DNA from: an uncultured Erysipelotrichaceae bacterium
Lineage (GTDB): Bacteria; Bacillota_I; Bacilli_A; Erysipelotrichales; Erysipelotrichaceae
Assembly (NCBI GenBank): GCA_902766005.1
Contig: CACXCB010000337.1
Span: 1-43,720 of the forward strand
Direction of reading: 5' to 3'
DNA length: 43,720 nt
Shown: one piece after another, positions 32,811 to 41,170 of the stretch
How the letters are laid out: each line of letters opens with the position of its first letter
Position numbering within the stretch: the stretch's first letter is position 1
Position numbers and translations under genes: made by a program
Notes under the pieces: model-generated
The model's input: only the letters and a program-made list of their open reading frames with translations
What the model was told of the DNA's origin: nothing
Database searches by the model: none

Positions 32811-34880
32811 CTATCTGACTTTCATGGCTGCTTCATAAGCACTCCATATGACAGTTCTCAGATTGCCGACTTCCTTACAGTCTCCGATGAACTGTATTTC
32901 TTTTGATGCTTTGGCCAACGGTGCAGGCAGATAACCGGCACAGCTGATCACTGTATCGCATGGAATGACAGTTTCTTTTCCTTCCTTGTCTTTCACAACA
33001 ATACCGTCATCGTTTACCTTCTGCAAAGTTGTTTCCAGATATACCGGTACTTTTTTCCAGGCAAAGAATTCCCTGAGATAGGAGCTGTTTGCCAAGCATA
33101 CTCCGGGTTGGGCAACCAGGTCCTCCTTCATCTCAATGATCACCGGTTTCTTTCCCTGCAAATACAACTCATATGCAATCTCGCTGCCGGTTAATCCGCC
33201 ACCGATAACAGCTACAGTTTCTCCTGTTTGTGTGCCATTCAGATACGCACATGCTTCTATCATCTTTTCATGTCCCGGTACCATCTTCAATACTCTTGGA
33301 ACAGCACCTGTTGCAACAATCACAGGATCATTTCCAAACTCAGCCGTTGTCCTGACCTCATAACGATAGTGGACCGGTATTTCAAGAAGCTCCATCTGTC
33401 GCTTGTACCATGCCAGAAGATCTCTCAGTTTGCCTTTATAGCTTTCTGCAGAAGCGGCAATAAATGTTCCGCCAAGCTGACTGCTTCTTTCATAGATTAC
33501 CGGATGATGGCCTCTTAATTTTAATACTCTTGCCGCCTCCATGCCGGCAATGCCTCCGCCGACAATGGCAACGGTCCTCGGTTTATCAGTCGGTTTGACA
33601 TAGTGCCTGTTCCATTGCATCATCTCCGCATTGATGGCACATCTGGATAAATGCAGGCTGTCTTCCAGTTCCTGCATATTCGGTGTTCCTTTCCATTTGG
33701 ACATGTTAAAACAGCCGTTATGACAAAGAATACACGGACGGATATCCTCCGGACGGTTATCCATGAGTTTTGTCACCCATTCAGGATCTGCCAGAAATTG
33801 CCTTGCAAACCCTGCAGCATCAATTCTGTTTTCGGCAACTCCTTCTGCCGCAATCACAGGATCCATCCTTCCTGCACATACAACCGGTGCATTTGTATAT
33901 GCCTTGATGTGTGCAACATCATCCAGATTGCAGTTTTCCGGCATATAAATCGGCGGATGTGCCCAATACCAAGCATCATATGTACCGTTATCACAATTGA
34001 ACATGTCATAGCCAGCCTCTTCAAGATGTTTCACAGCCCATTCTGACTCTTCCATATCCCTTCCGGCTTCCTCATATTCCTCAAACGGCAATGCACCTCT
34101 GCGGAATCCTTTTGTTTTGGAGACAACACTGTAACGCAAAGAAACCGGGAAATCCTGTCCGCATTCCTTTTTGATCGCTTTGACTATATCCGTCGCAAAA
34201 CGATATCTGTTTTCCCTGCTGCCGCCATATGCATCATTTCTGTGATTGGTATATTTCAAGGCAAACTGATCCAGGAGATATCCTTCATGCACAGCATGCA
34301 CTTCCACACCGTCAACACCTGCATCCATCAGCATCTTTGCACTCTTTGCAAAGGCATCCACATACTCCTGTATCTCTTCAACAGTCATAGCGCGACTTGG
34401 CACTTTGTCAGACCACCTGTTAGGCGCAGGAGAAGCAGTAGCTGTAATCTTGTCCAAGTCCATAAACGGTTTGGAGCCGATACGTAATGCTTTGTTTTCC
34501 CAAAGCTTTTCCATCATTGCAGAAACCGTAAAAGATCTGCCGAATCCGGCTGTCAGCTGTACAAACAGTTTCGCCCCTGTTTCATGTAACTTGGGCATCC
34601 ACTCAGCAAGGTCTTTGTACATCTTCTTGTTCTGATACAGCCATTCCCCGCCCATGGGATTGCGCACACATTGGCACCCCGGCAAAACAAGACCGGCATT
34701 GTTTTTTGCAACTTCAAGAATAAATTTTGCACCCATCTCATCGAAATGGTTCTTCTCCATCCACCCAAACAGGTCTGTTCCTCCCATTGAAGTCAGAACA
34801 ATTCTGTTCTTGATTTCCACATTGCCGATTTTCCATGGTGTAAACAACGGATTCAGCTTCTCGTTCTTATTCTCGCTCAT
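32811..34880 (-). CDS. NADH:flavin oxidoreductase, 2-enoate reductase/BaiH-like
   Basis: A 689-residue Fe-S flavoenzyme. The N-terminal old-yellow-enzyme barrel (about 10-370) has FTPWKIGNVEIKNRIV and the catalytic/binding segment VEVHAVHEGYLLDQF. A 4Fe-4S Cys cluster follows (CILCHNGC, then RCAINAE). Next come an FAD Rossmann fold (VAIVGGGIAGMEAARVL) and a second dinucleotide fold (VAVIGGGLTGSEIAYEL). Relatives reduce alpha,beta-unsaturated acids or CoA esters. It overlaps the aconitase X small-subunit gene by 14 bases, so it likely reduces a product of that dehydratase. It is clearly paralogous to the enzyme at 41171-43210. Confidence 0.93.
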   Translation of the reverse strand: MSENKNEKLNPLFTPWKIGNVEIKNRIVLTSMGGTDLFGWMEKNHFDEMGAKFILEVAKNNAGLVLPGCQCVRNPMGGEWLYQNKKMYKDLAEWMPKLHETGAKLFVQLTAGFGRSFTVSAMMEKLWENKALRIGSKPFMDLDKITATASPAPNRWSDKVPSRAMTVEEIQEYVDAFAKSAKMLMDAGVDGVEVHAVHEGYLLDQFALKYTNHRNDAYGGSRENRYRFATDIVKAIKKECGQDFPVSLRYSVVSKTKGFRRGALPFEEYEEAGRDMEESEWAVKHLEEAGYDMFNCDNGTYDAWYWAHPPIYMPENCNLDDVAHIKAYTNAPVVCAGRMDPVIAAEGVAENRIDAAGFARQFLADPEWVTKLMDNRPEDIRPCILCHNGCFNMSKWKGTPNMQELEDSLHLSRCAINAEMMQWNRHYVKPTDKPRTVAIVGGGIAGMEAARVLKLRGHHPVIYERSSQLGGTFIAASAESYKGKLRDLLAWYKRQMELLEIPVHYRYEVRTTAEFGNDPVIVATGAVPRVLKMVPGHEKMIEACAYLNGTQTGETVAVIGGGLTGSEIAYELYLQGKKPVIIEMKEDLVAQPGVCLANSSYLREFFAWKKVPVYLETTLQKVNDDGIVVKDKEGKETVIPCDTVISCAGYLPAPLAKASKEIQFIGDCKEVGNLRTVIWSAYEAAMKVR

Positions 34881-35322
34881 CTTCCACCTCTACTGTTCCA
34901 TCTTCATAGGTTGTAATCATCATGCCTTCTTTGACATAATCCAGGAATTCATCTCCCAGTCCGTCAATCAGAACCATTGGCTTTTCACTCCAGTTGGCAA
35001 TTAGGCATGCACCAGCTACCGCCAGTGAATCAGCAGGCTTGCTGAAAAGCATACATGCAGGTGCCGCATCGTTCTCTGCGACACAGTATAAGACCATACC
35101 GCCTGTAGTCGAGCCGATTGTTTCCGGCAGGCATAATGCTGTTCCGGGAATCATTTTTCCGTAAAGATCCTTGTTGTTCTGGTCTTCTATGATCCCTTTA
35201 GGATTCAGGAAAGATCCAACTGTTTTTAATGAAGCCAGTGTATTAAATCCGCCATGGGATACAAGGGCCGGTGCAGATACATTTCCTCCGACTACCGGTC
35301 TTCCCTTAAATGTTTTTGTCAT
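34867..35322 (-). CDS. Aconitase X swivel (small) subunit
   Basis: A 151-residue DUF126/aconitase X small-subunit protein. The swivelling domain carries GRPVVGGNVSAPALVS at the start and the PETIGSTTGGMVLY segment, whose Ser-Thr-Thr-Gly loop corresponds to the substrate-binding Ser of the family. It starts one base after the large-subunit stop, with GGAGG seven bases upstream, giving strict coupling and equal production. Known aconitase X enzymes dehydrate cis-3-hydroxyproline (bacteria) or phosphomevalonate (archaea); the substrate here is not known. Confidence 0.92.
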   Translation of the reverse strand: MTKTFKGRPVVGGNVSAPALVSHGGFNTLASLKTVGSFLNPKGIIEDQNNKDLYGKMIPGTALCLPETIGSTTGGMVLYCVAENDAAPACMLFSKPADSLAVAGACLIANWSEKPMVLIDGLGDEFLDYVKEGMMITTYEDGTVEVEDERE

Positions 35323-35323
35323 C

Positions 35324-36601
35324 TCAGTTACCTCCGGTCACAATCTTCACAAATTCTTCTTCATTATAGAAACGGGAATGACTGTATGTCCTGAGTTTAT
35401 TTGAACATGTGATAATTCTTGTATCACGAATCAGAGTGTTTGCACAATAGGATAACGGGCAGATTGTACTGAGGGTAACACCCATCAGTTCCAGCCTCGC
35501 CGCTTTTTCAGGATAGCTTTGTCTGAAATGATCCACAACATCCGGGGCTGCCGTGAAGACGACAGGTATGGCTACCTGTGTTCTTTCCTTTGCATCCAGA
35601 CCTTCGATCAGCTTATCAGTCCATTCCACCAGCTGCTCACAAGAGAAGTGCGGACAGCCCGCAAAAGCCAGCTGAGGCTCGCCATCCGGATCAGTCCAGA
35701 TATTCGGATAGCTTTCCTGTGTTTTTCTTAACACTTCATCATCAATGACAAATACTTTCGCATTTTCCTTGATGAGGGATACTCCCTGCTCTTTTGCCTC
35801 AGGGGTAACATTTTCTACATGATACAGGCCGACAGAGCCGTTTGAAGCAGCTGCTGCTCCCATATCTTTCAGATAGTCTCTTGTCTTCTGATTAAGTTCG
35901 GTTCCAATCCATTGATCAAGCCCTTTGATGTATGGCACATCCTCAATAACCTTCATGCCTATCGCAGAACCGAGAATCTGCGGTTCGGGCTTAGCGGTCG
36001 TTTTCACTTCGATGATCCAGTCCGCTTTTCTTCCTTCATCCAGCAATAAGCCAAACTCCGGAACATAACCGAGAATGTTTGTCATGAATTCAATCACGCC
36101 GGAATTGCGGTTGCACCTTGCACCGATCACCGAGTTTGCATAGGATACGGCAGAAGATTCTGCCCATCCGAGAATATCCCCTCTTTCGGGAATATTCCCG
36201 ACTTCCGGCATATAACATGTACAGGTATATGCCTTTTTATTTTTGATTCCCATCAGCTCCCATTCTTTTTCCATTCTTTTCTGTTGTGAAAAGATAAAAG
36301 AGAACATTGCTTTCTGCGGGAGGGTCGCAGGCACTTCCGGAAGATAGCCTACAGGATCTGTAGTAAAAGATTCCTTGGGCAAAGCACCTCCGTCAATGAG
36401 CCGCTGCATCAGATTGAAAACAGGTTTCCATGTAATTGTTCCGGTAGCAATAACGGCATGTCCCATCTTTCCTGTGATTTTTACCATCCGTTTTGCCCCG
36501 AAGGCTTCCCCATACATAATCAAAGTATTGAGAACCTTCTGCATGGCTTCACCCTGCAGTCCATCCTGAACAGCCTTAAGCTCTTCATTCAGTTCCATCA
36601 T
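35324..36601 (-). CDS. Aconitase X catalytic (large) subunit
   Basis: A 425-residue DUF521/aconitase X protein. Family marks include MVKITGKMGHAVIAT near the start, NSVIGARCNRNSG, and FAGCPHFSCEQL; conserved Cys residues in these segments are candidate ligands of an iron centre. ATG 36601 is chosen because GGAGG lies seven bases upstream. It is first in a three-gene unit (large subunit, small subunit, flavin reductase) behind an extended -10 promoter. Two-subunit forms include archaeal phosphomevalonate dehydratase and type II cis-3-hydroxyproline dehydratase; the enoate-reductase partner here is unusual for both. Confidence 0.92.
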   Translation of the reverse strand: MMELNEELKAVQDGLQGEAMQKVLNTLIMYGEAFGAKRMVKITGKMGHAVIATGTITWKPVFNLMQRLIDGGALPKESFTTDPVGYLPEVPATLPQKAMFSFIFSQQKRMEKEWELMGIKNKKAYTCTCYMPEVGNIPERGDILGWAESSAVSYANSVIGARCNRNSGVIEFMTNILGYVPEFGLLLDEGRKADWIIEVKTTAKPEPQILGSAIGMKVIEDVPYIKGLDQWIGTELNQKTRDYLKDMGAAAASNGSVGLYHVENVTPEAKEQGVSLIKENAKVFVIDDEVLRKTQESYPNIWTDPDGEPQLAFAGCPHFSCEQLVEWTDKLIEGLDAKERTQVAIPVVFTAAPDVVDHFRQSYPEKAARLELMGVTLSTICPLSYCANTLIRDTRIITCSNKLRTYSHSRFYNEEEFVKIVTGGN

Positions 36602-36628
36602 TATATTTCCTCCAATATTGTTAGTTTT

Positions 36629-36637
36629 ATTATAGCA
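36629..36637 (-). promoter_or_regulatory. Extended -10 promoter of the aconitase X operon
   Basis: Minus strand TGCTATAAT, a consensus extended -10, between the MFS terminator and the large-subunit gene. Confidence 0.65.
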
Positions 36638-36651
36638 TGCTCCACGCAAAA

Positions 36652-36676
36652 GAAAATCCCGGCAATGTGCCGGGAT
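36652..36676 (-). terminator. Terminator after the MFS gene
   Basis: ATCCCGGCA and TGCCGGGAT form a 9-bp stem around a 3-base loop, followed by TTTCTTTT on the minus strand. It separates the transporter from the aconitase X operon. Confidence 0.85.
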
Positions 36677-36683
36677 GAATGAA

Positions 36684-37916
36684 TTATAATTGTGCGGATT
36701 TTTTCAGGAAGAAGAAGCCGAAGACAAACAGCACTGCAAGTGTTGCAACCGCAATGTTGACATTGTTTGTGATGGAAACGGTAATACCGACCAATGTTGT
36801 TCCCATGAAGGCTGCACCCTTGCCACAGATGTCATACAAGCCAAAGTATTCGCCGGATGTCTCTGCCGGAATGATCTGTGCATAGTAAGAACGGGACAAT
36901 GCCTGAATTGCGCCTTGGAACATGCCTACCACAAATGCCATAATGCCAAACTGCCACAGACTGTGCATGAACAAGGCAAAGATTGCCACAAATGCATAAC
37001 CACCGATACAAACGGTAATCAAAGATACGGAGTTGTACTTTTCACTCAGTTTGCCAAACAGTGTGGCAAAGGCAAAGGCAACGACCTGTGTTAACAGGAG
37101 AATGACAAGCAGACCGATCTGATCAAGCCCCAGCGAAGTTCCGATTGCAACAGCTTCATCAATGATGGTGTAAACGCCGTCAATATAGAAGAAGAAGCCA
37201 AGCAGGAAGAAGAAGATCTTCTTTTCGTTTTTATAAATGTGTACAAGTGTATGTCCGATTCTCTGGAAACTGGATTTGATTTTTCCGCTTGTATTTTCCA
37301 CATAATAGTTCTGTTTGTATCCTTTAATCAAAGGCACGGATACGCCCAGCCACCACAAAGCGATGATGACAAAGGCCAGCATAATAGCAAGGTGGAAATT
37401 CATCCTTTCTGTCATACCGAGGAAATACAGGATCAAAGCAGCAAGGAACGGAATACAGCTGCCGATGTAGCCCCATGCATATCCCTGGGAAGAGACAATA
37501 TCCATTCTTTCCGGTGTTGTAACATCCGTCAGCATGGAATCATATAAGACAAGGCTTGCCTGATAACATACCTTCGCAATGACATATGTCACAAGATATA
37601 GCATCCAGTTCGGAACAATACCCAGCAATGCACAACCGACAACACCGATCAAGAGAACAGTGATGAACATCGGTTTCTTGAAATTCTTGTTGTCGGAAAT
37701 TGCACCAAAAACCGGACCGATGAAAGCCACAAGAATGGTAGCTACAGATGTTGCATAACTCCAATAGGCCAGATAATCCGAATTGGAGATACCCGCTTCC
37801 GTTGCCAAAAGATTGAACCAGATCGGAATAATGGTTGATACCATCATCGTAAATGCGGAGTTGCCGATGTCATAATAGATCCAGGCACGCTCCAATGAAT
37901 TGAATTTTTTGAACAT
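36684..37916 (-). CDS. MFS transporter, UMF1/Atg22-like
   Basis: A 410-residue polytopic protein with about 11-12 membrane segments. The start FNSLERAWIYYDIGNSAFTM is typical of the UMF1 (Atg22-like) branch of the major facilitator superfamily. Loops are short, and a central basic loop (about 200-230) divides the two halves. It is transcribed just before the aconitase X operon but separated from it by a terminator and promoter. It could import the acid used there, or efflux metabolites; neither is shown. AAGGGAG precedes the ATG. Confidence 0.9.
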   Translation of the reverse strand: MFKKFNSLERAWIYYDIGNSAFTMMVSTIIPIWFNLLATEAGISNSDYLAYWSYATSVATILVAFIGPVFGAISDNKNFKKPMFITVLLIGVVGCALLGIVPNWMLYLVTYVIAKVCYQASLVLYDSMLTDVTTPERMDIVSSQGYAWGYIGSCIPFLAALILYFLGMTERMNFHLAIMLAFVIIALWWLGVSVPLIKGYKQNYYVENTSGKIKSSFQRIGHTLVHIYKNEKKIFFFLLGFFFYIDGVYTIIDEAVAIGTSLGLDQIGLLVILLLTQVVAFAFATLFGKLSEKYNSVSLITVCIGGYAFVAIFALFMHSLWQFGIMAFVVGMFQGAIQALSRSYYAQIIPAETSGEYFGLYDICGKGAAFMGTTLVGITVSITNNVNIAVATLAVLFVFGFFFLKKSAQL

Positions 37917-38014
37917 AATCAGACTCCCTTGTCTATATTATCTGACAATTCAATCAATTTCTCCATTATTTTTTTAGAGATGATGTAAAATAATGAGGAC
38001 GAGGAGAGAATGTC

Positions 38015-38749
38015 ATGAACAAACCACAAATATGGGCACATCGCGGTGCCTGCGCATACAAACCGGAAAACACATTGGAATCTTTTCAGGAAGCCGTAAA
38101 CATGCATGCCGATGGCATAGAGCTGGATATCCAGATGACAAAGGATGGAAAAATTGTTGTCATACATGACGAAACAATTGATCGTACTTCCAACGGCAGT
38201 GGATGGGTCAAAGATTTTACGTATGAAGAACTGTTGAAATACAATTTCAATAACCACCATTCCGAAATCCCTTATGCACGCATTCCTTTAATGGAAGAGG
38301 TGTTCGATCTGATCAGACCGACGAACCTCATTATCAATATCGAACTCAAAACAGGGATTGTGTTTTATGAAGAAATCGAGGAAGCAATCCTGAAACTGAC
38401 AAAAGAAAAAGGAATGGAAGATCGCGTGATTTACTCCTCCTTCAACCATTATTCCATCACCAAAATACAAAAGCTGAATCCTTCCGCAAAAACAGCATTC
38501 CTATATGCAGATGGCCCGATTGACATGCCGGAATATGCACATTCCCACCATGTCAATGCGATCCACCCTGCCCTCTACAACATCCAGTTTCCAAATCTTA
38601 TCGAAAAAGCACACGCTCTCGGCATGGATGTCAATGTATGGACAGTCAATGAAAAGGAACATATTCAGTTTTGCCTGTTGAAGCAGGTTGATGCAATTAT
38701 CACCAACAAGCCTGACTATGTCAGAGAAATTATAGAGGAGAAAATATGA
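38015..38749 (+). CDS. Glycerophosphodiester phosphodiesterase
   Basis: Hydrolyses glycerophosphodiesters to glycerol 3-phosphate and an alcohol. The 244-residue GDPD barrel has AHRGACAYKPENTLESF at 8-24 with the catalytic His9, the metal motif GIELDIQMTKDGKIVVIHD with the second His, and NIELK. There is no signal peptide, so it is cytoplasmic. GAGGAG is the ribosome site. The stop overlaps the start of the hydrolase gene as ATGA, a tight pairing of deacylation and diester hydrolysis. Confidence 0.95.
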   Translation: MNKPQIWAHRGACAYKPENTLESFQEAVNMHADGIELDIQMTKDGKIVVIHDETIDRTSNGSGWVKDFTYEELLKYNFNNHHSEIPYARIPLMEEVFDLIRPTNLIINIELKTGIVFYEEIEEAILKLTKEKGMEDRVIYSSFNHYSITKIQKLNPSAKTAFLYADGPIDMPEYAHSHHVNAIHPALYNIQFPNLIEKAHALGMDVNVWTVNEKEHIQFCLLKQVDAIITNKPDYVREIIEEKI

Positions 38750-39699
38750 GCCAATCCTTTCTGGACCATATGGAAACCGTTGTCAAGCCTTGGCTGCAAA
38801 GCACCGTAAAAGAAGGCGATGTTTTGAGCTTTGACGGCATACGGCTTCATTACTACTATGCAATCCATCCCGAAGAAAAAGCAACGCTTGTTTTCTCACA
38901 TGGTTTCTGCGAATTCTTCGGAAAATATCATGAGATGATATATCGTTTTTACCAACAGGGCTTTTCCGTATTCTTTCTGGAATACAGAGGACATGGGAAA
39001 AGCGAAAGAGTACTGACTTTTGAAGATAACAGAGTCATCGTTTCCTCATTTGATGAATACAAGCAGGACTTGGAATACTTCATGGAAAAAGCAGTCAGAA
39101 AGCTTTCCGCCACAAAGAAATATCTCCTCTTTGCTCATTCCATGGGCGGAGCGGTTGCCTCTTTGTACATGGAGGATCATCCGGACGACTTTACCTGTGC
39201 TGTCCTTTCTTCCCCGATGTTAAAAATGACATTCGGAAAAGTGCCGGATCCTTTGATCAATGCGATGGGCATTTATTCCAGAGCTGCCAACAAGGATACC
39301 GAATTTGCCCCTCATCAGCATCCCTTTACCGGGGAGTACCAGTTTGAAAGAAGCAGCTGCCTGGATGAGGAGAGATATCAATACCAGTTTGAATTGCGCA
39401 AAAGCGATCCCGATTACCAGACATGGGGCGCAACCGTCATATGGGTTGCGGCCGCAAAAAAAGGCAGCGAGAAAGCTTTACGGAATGTCGGCGCAATCCG
39501 AACTCCGATTCTGTTGTGCCAGGCAGGTCTTGATACCATGGTGGACAATGACGGCCAGAACCAGTTTGCTGAAAAATCCCCGTATGTATCCCTTGTCAGA
39601 TATGAGAATTCCAAACATGAACTCTACAATGCAGCAGAAGAGACAAGAGAGAAATATTATCACGATATCCTGAAATTCTATAACACTTACAGTAAATAA
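38746..39699 (+). CDS. Alpha/beta hydrolase, lysophospholipase/monoacylglycerol lipase-like
   Basis: A 317-residue serine hydrolase. The nucleophile elbow is HSMGG with Ser132, the oxyanion segment is FSHGFCEFFGKY, the acid is probably in LDTMVDNDG and the His in SKHELYN. The resemblance is to PldB-type lysophospholipases and monoacylglycerol lipases. Translational coupling to the GDPD gene supports a role in stripping acyl chains from lysophospholipids, whose glycerophosphodiester product GDPD would then cleave. The pathway is inference from context. Confidence 0.92.
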   Translation: MSQSFLDHMETVVKPWLQSTVKEGDVLSFDGIRLHYYYAIHPEEKATLVFSHGFCEFFGKYHEMIYRFYQQGFSVFFLEYRGHGKSERVLTFEDNRVIVSSFDEYKQDLEYFMEKAVRKLSATKKYLLFAHSMGGAVASLYMEDHPDDFTCAVLSSPMLKMTFGKVPDPLINAMGIYSRAANKDTEFAPHQHPFTGEYQFERSSCLDEERYQYQFELRKSDPDYQTWGATVIWVAAAKKGSEKALRNVGAIRTPILLCQAGLDTMVDNDGQNQFAEKSPYVSLVRYENSKHELYNAAEETREKYYHDILKFYNTYSK

Positions 39700-39701
39700 G
39701 A

Positions 39702-39869
39702 TTGGCGAGGAAGGCACATAGCCTGATTGATGTCTTCTCCGTATTCAATGCAGATCATGCAGGCTGGATCAGACTCATTGTCATCATGATCATCGCTATT
39801 GCCTATTCAATCTATCTGACACATGTGGAAACGCCGGCAATCAATCTGATTGAAAAAGAGAATTTCTGA
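39702..39869 (+). pseudogene. C-terminal remnant resembling an acyltransferase-3 protein, or small membrane ORF
   Basis: An open frame of 55 codons with only a TTG start and no ribosome site, two bases after the hydrolase stop codon. It contains one hydrophobic helix (WIRLIVIMIIAIAYSIYL) followed by THVETPAINLIEK, which resembles the last helix and E-x-P tail of family 3 acyltransferases (often SYxxVEKPA-type). The rest of such a protein is missing. It is most likely a relic, though a coupled small membrane protein cannot be excluded. Confidence 0.45.
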
Positions 39870-39890
39870 TGTGATCAATGCATTTATACA

Positions 39891-39925
39891 AAGAAACAGG
39901 TGTGACTTTATCACACCTGTTTCTT
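39891..39925. terminator. Bidirectional terminator
   Basis: AAGAAACAGGTGTGA and TCACACCTGTTTCTT form a 15-bp stem with a 5-base loop, T-rich on both sides. It overlaps the stop codon of the convergent lipoprotein gene. Confidence 0.9.
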
Positions 39926-40568
39926 ATTCCTTCTTTTTTCTGAAAAACAGAAGCAGCCCGGTAACAATTCCACATGCTGCAACAGCAACACCGATCCATA
40001 ATACAACATTAAATGTTGAACATGTTATGACAATCGTATCGAGATCTTTCGGAATTGATGTCAGATCAATTGTCACTGTTTTTCCTTCAACAACACCGGC
40101 ATTTGTTTCCGGAGTGCCCGGCATATTGACCACAAGAACAGCTTCAAATCCATATTCTTTCAGTGTGGACATATCCATGCCGGAATCTGCATAACCTGCA
40201 TCCTGTGACATATCAGACTGCAGCTCATTTACCGGAATTTCAACTGTCAGCTTGTTTCCCTCTTTATGAGAATAATATTCAGTCTCCTTGATACCGGAAG
40301 CTTTGACACCTGCATAGGGGTCTTCCCCTTCCGTTCTGACGGTTTCTATTTGTGCCTCCGGATAGGATTCCTGAAAGCTCTTTTTCATTTCTTCGAGTGT
40401 TGCATCAATATCTCCCGCTCCTGAGAGTACTTCTTCCTGATAAAGCATTGTTACCGCCTCAGTGATTGATCCATCGGAAGCGACATCCAGGGTGATATTG
40501 ATTTTCATACATCCCGTCAACGCCATTGCAATGGACGACAGGAAAATCTTTTTCATTATTTTTTTCAT
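39924..40568 (-). CDS. LppM-like lipoprotein with C-terminal membrane anchor
   Basis: A 214-residue protein with a lipoprotein signal (ALTGC, Cys20), a beta-rich extracytoplasmic domain starting INITLDVASDGSITEAV, and a C-terminal transmembrane helix (about 187-207) followed by a basic stop-transfer (FFRKKKE). It resembles LppM-type domain proteins of Actinobacteria and Bacillota, whose role is unclear. GAGG lies eight bases before the ATG. It is 57 bases downstream of merR on the same strand, with a possible own promoter (TTGCTT, 17 bases, TATATC). Confidence 0.75.
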   Translation of the reverse strand: MKKIMKKIFLSSIAMALTGCMKINITLDVASDGSITEAVTMLYQEEVLSGAGDIDATLEEMKKSFQESYPEAQIETVRTEGEDPYAGVKASGIKETEYYSHKEGNKLTVEIPVNELQSDMSQDAGYADSGMDMSTLKEYGFEAVLVVNMPGTPETNAGVVEGKTVTIDLTSIPKDLDTIVITCSTFNVVLWIGVAVAACGIVTGLLLFFRKKKE

Positions 40569-40625
40569 TATGTGTTCCTCATGTCCTCTGAAGATATACT
40601 ACCATAAAAAGTCCGAAGCAAACAA

Positions 40626-40994
40626 TTATGCTTTATGATTCTGTTCCATCTGCTCAAGAATTTCCTGCGTCCTCTGTCTCTGCATCAGAATCAGTTCTTC
40701 CTGCCTGTCCAATCTTTGCAAAACAGCTTTCACCACCTCTTTCTGTTTATGTATGTTGCTTTCCAGAAAAAGCCTGATTTCCTCGAGAAGGAATCCTGCT
40801 TTGCGATATCTTTCGATCTCTTTCAATGTATTTAATTGCTCTTCTCCATAAATCTTGTGCTGCTGGCTGCCTTCTCTGCGCACCGGTTTCAAGATACCCT
40901 CTTTGTCATAAAGATAGAGTGATTTTCTGGTAGTTCCTGTCAACCTGCACATGTCTGAAACCCTATAGCATTTCTTTTCGTCACGATTCATCAT
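40626..40994 (-). CDS. Short MerR family transcriptional regulator
   Basis: A 122-residue regulator. The N-terminal winged helix-turn-helix (YRVSDMCRLTGTTRKSLYLY through KPVRREG) is followed by the MerR recognition region (YGEEQLNTLKEIERYRKAGF) and a dimerisation coiled coil. There is no effector-binding domain, so it senses either a small ligand at the dimer interface or none. ATG 40994 is chosen because AGGAGG lies seven bases upstream. The ribosome site is covered by a hairpin, and a terminator lies in the leader. The natural target is its neighbourhood, possibly the flavin reductase promoter at 43261-43289. Confidence 0.85.
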   Translation of the reverse strand: MMNRDEKKCYRVSDMCRLTGTTRKSLYLYDKEGILKPVRREGSQQHKIYGEEQLNTLKEIERYRKAGFLLEEIRLFLESNIHKQKEVVKAVLQRLDRQEELILMQRQRTQEILEQMEQNHKA

Positions 40995-41000
40995 ATGTTT

Positions 41001-41019
41001 TCCTCCTGCTAGGGGAGGA
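41001..41019 (-). promoter_or_regulatory. Hairpin covering the merR ribosome site
   Basis: TCCTCC and GGAGGA pair around a 7-base loop, so the merR Shine-Dalgarno is the 3' strand of the stem. Translation may need the hairpin opened. Confidence 0.55.
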
Positions 41020-41034
41020 GAAAAATCTGCGAAG

Positions 41035-41061
41035 AAAAAATCACCTTTTTTCAAGGTGATT
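41035..41061 (-). terminator. Terminator hairpin in the merR leader
   Basis: AATCACCTT and AAGGTGATT form a 9-bp stem followed by TTTTTT on the minus strand, about 40 bases before merR. The flavin reductase gene already has its own terminator at 41110-41142, so this one may be an attenuator for merR. Confidence 0.65.
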
Positions 41062-41109
41062 CATGTTACACTACAGAAGTTAAGTTATCACGGATATTCT
41101 CAGTCACAG

Positions 41110-41142
41110 AAAAAAGTGCCAACCTCTTTTTAAGGTTGACAC
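41110..41142 (-). terminator. Terminator of the 41171-43210 gene
   Basis: GTGTCAACCT and AGGTTGGCAC form a stem with one mismatch, followed by TTTTTT on the minus strand. Confidence 0.85.
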
Positions 41143-41170
41143 CATTTGGCATTTGCCATGCCTCTTGTCA

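Noticed and set aside
40995..41054. N-terminal extension of the MerR protein
   Set aside because: It starts at TTG without a ribosome site and is built from the terminator and hairpin sequence of the leader.
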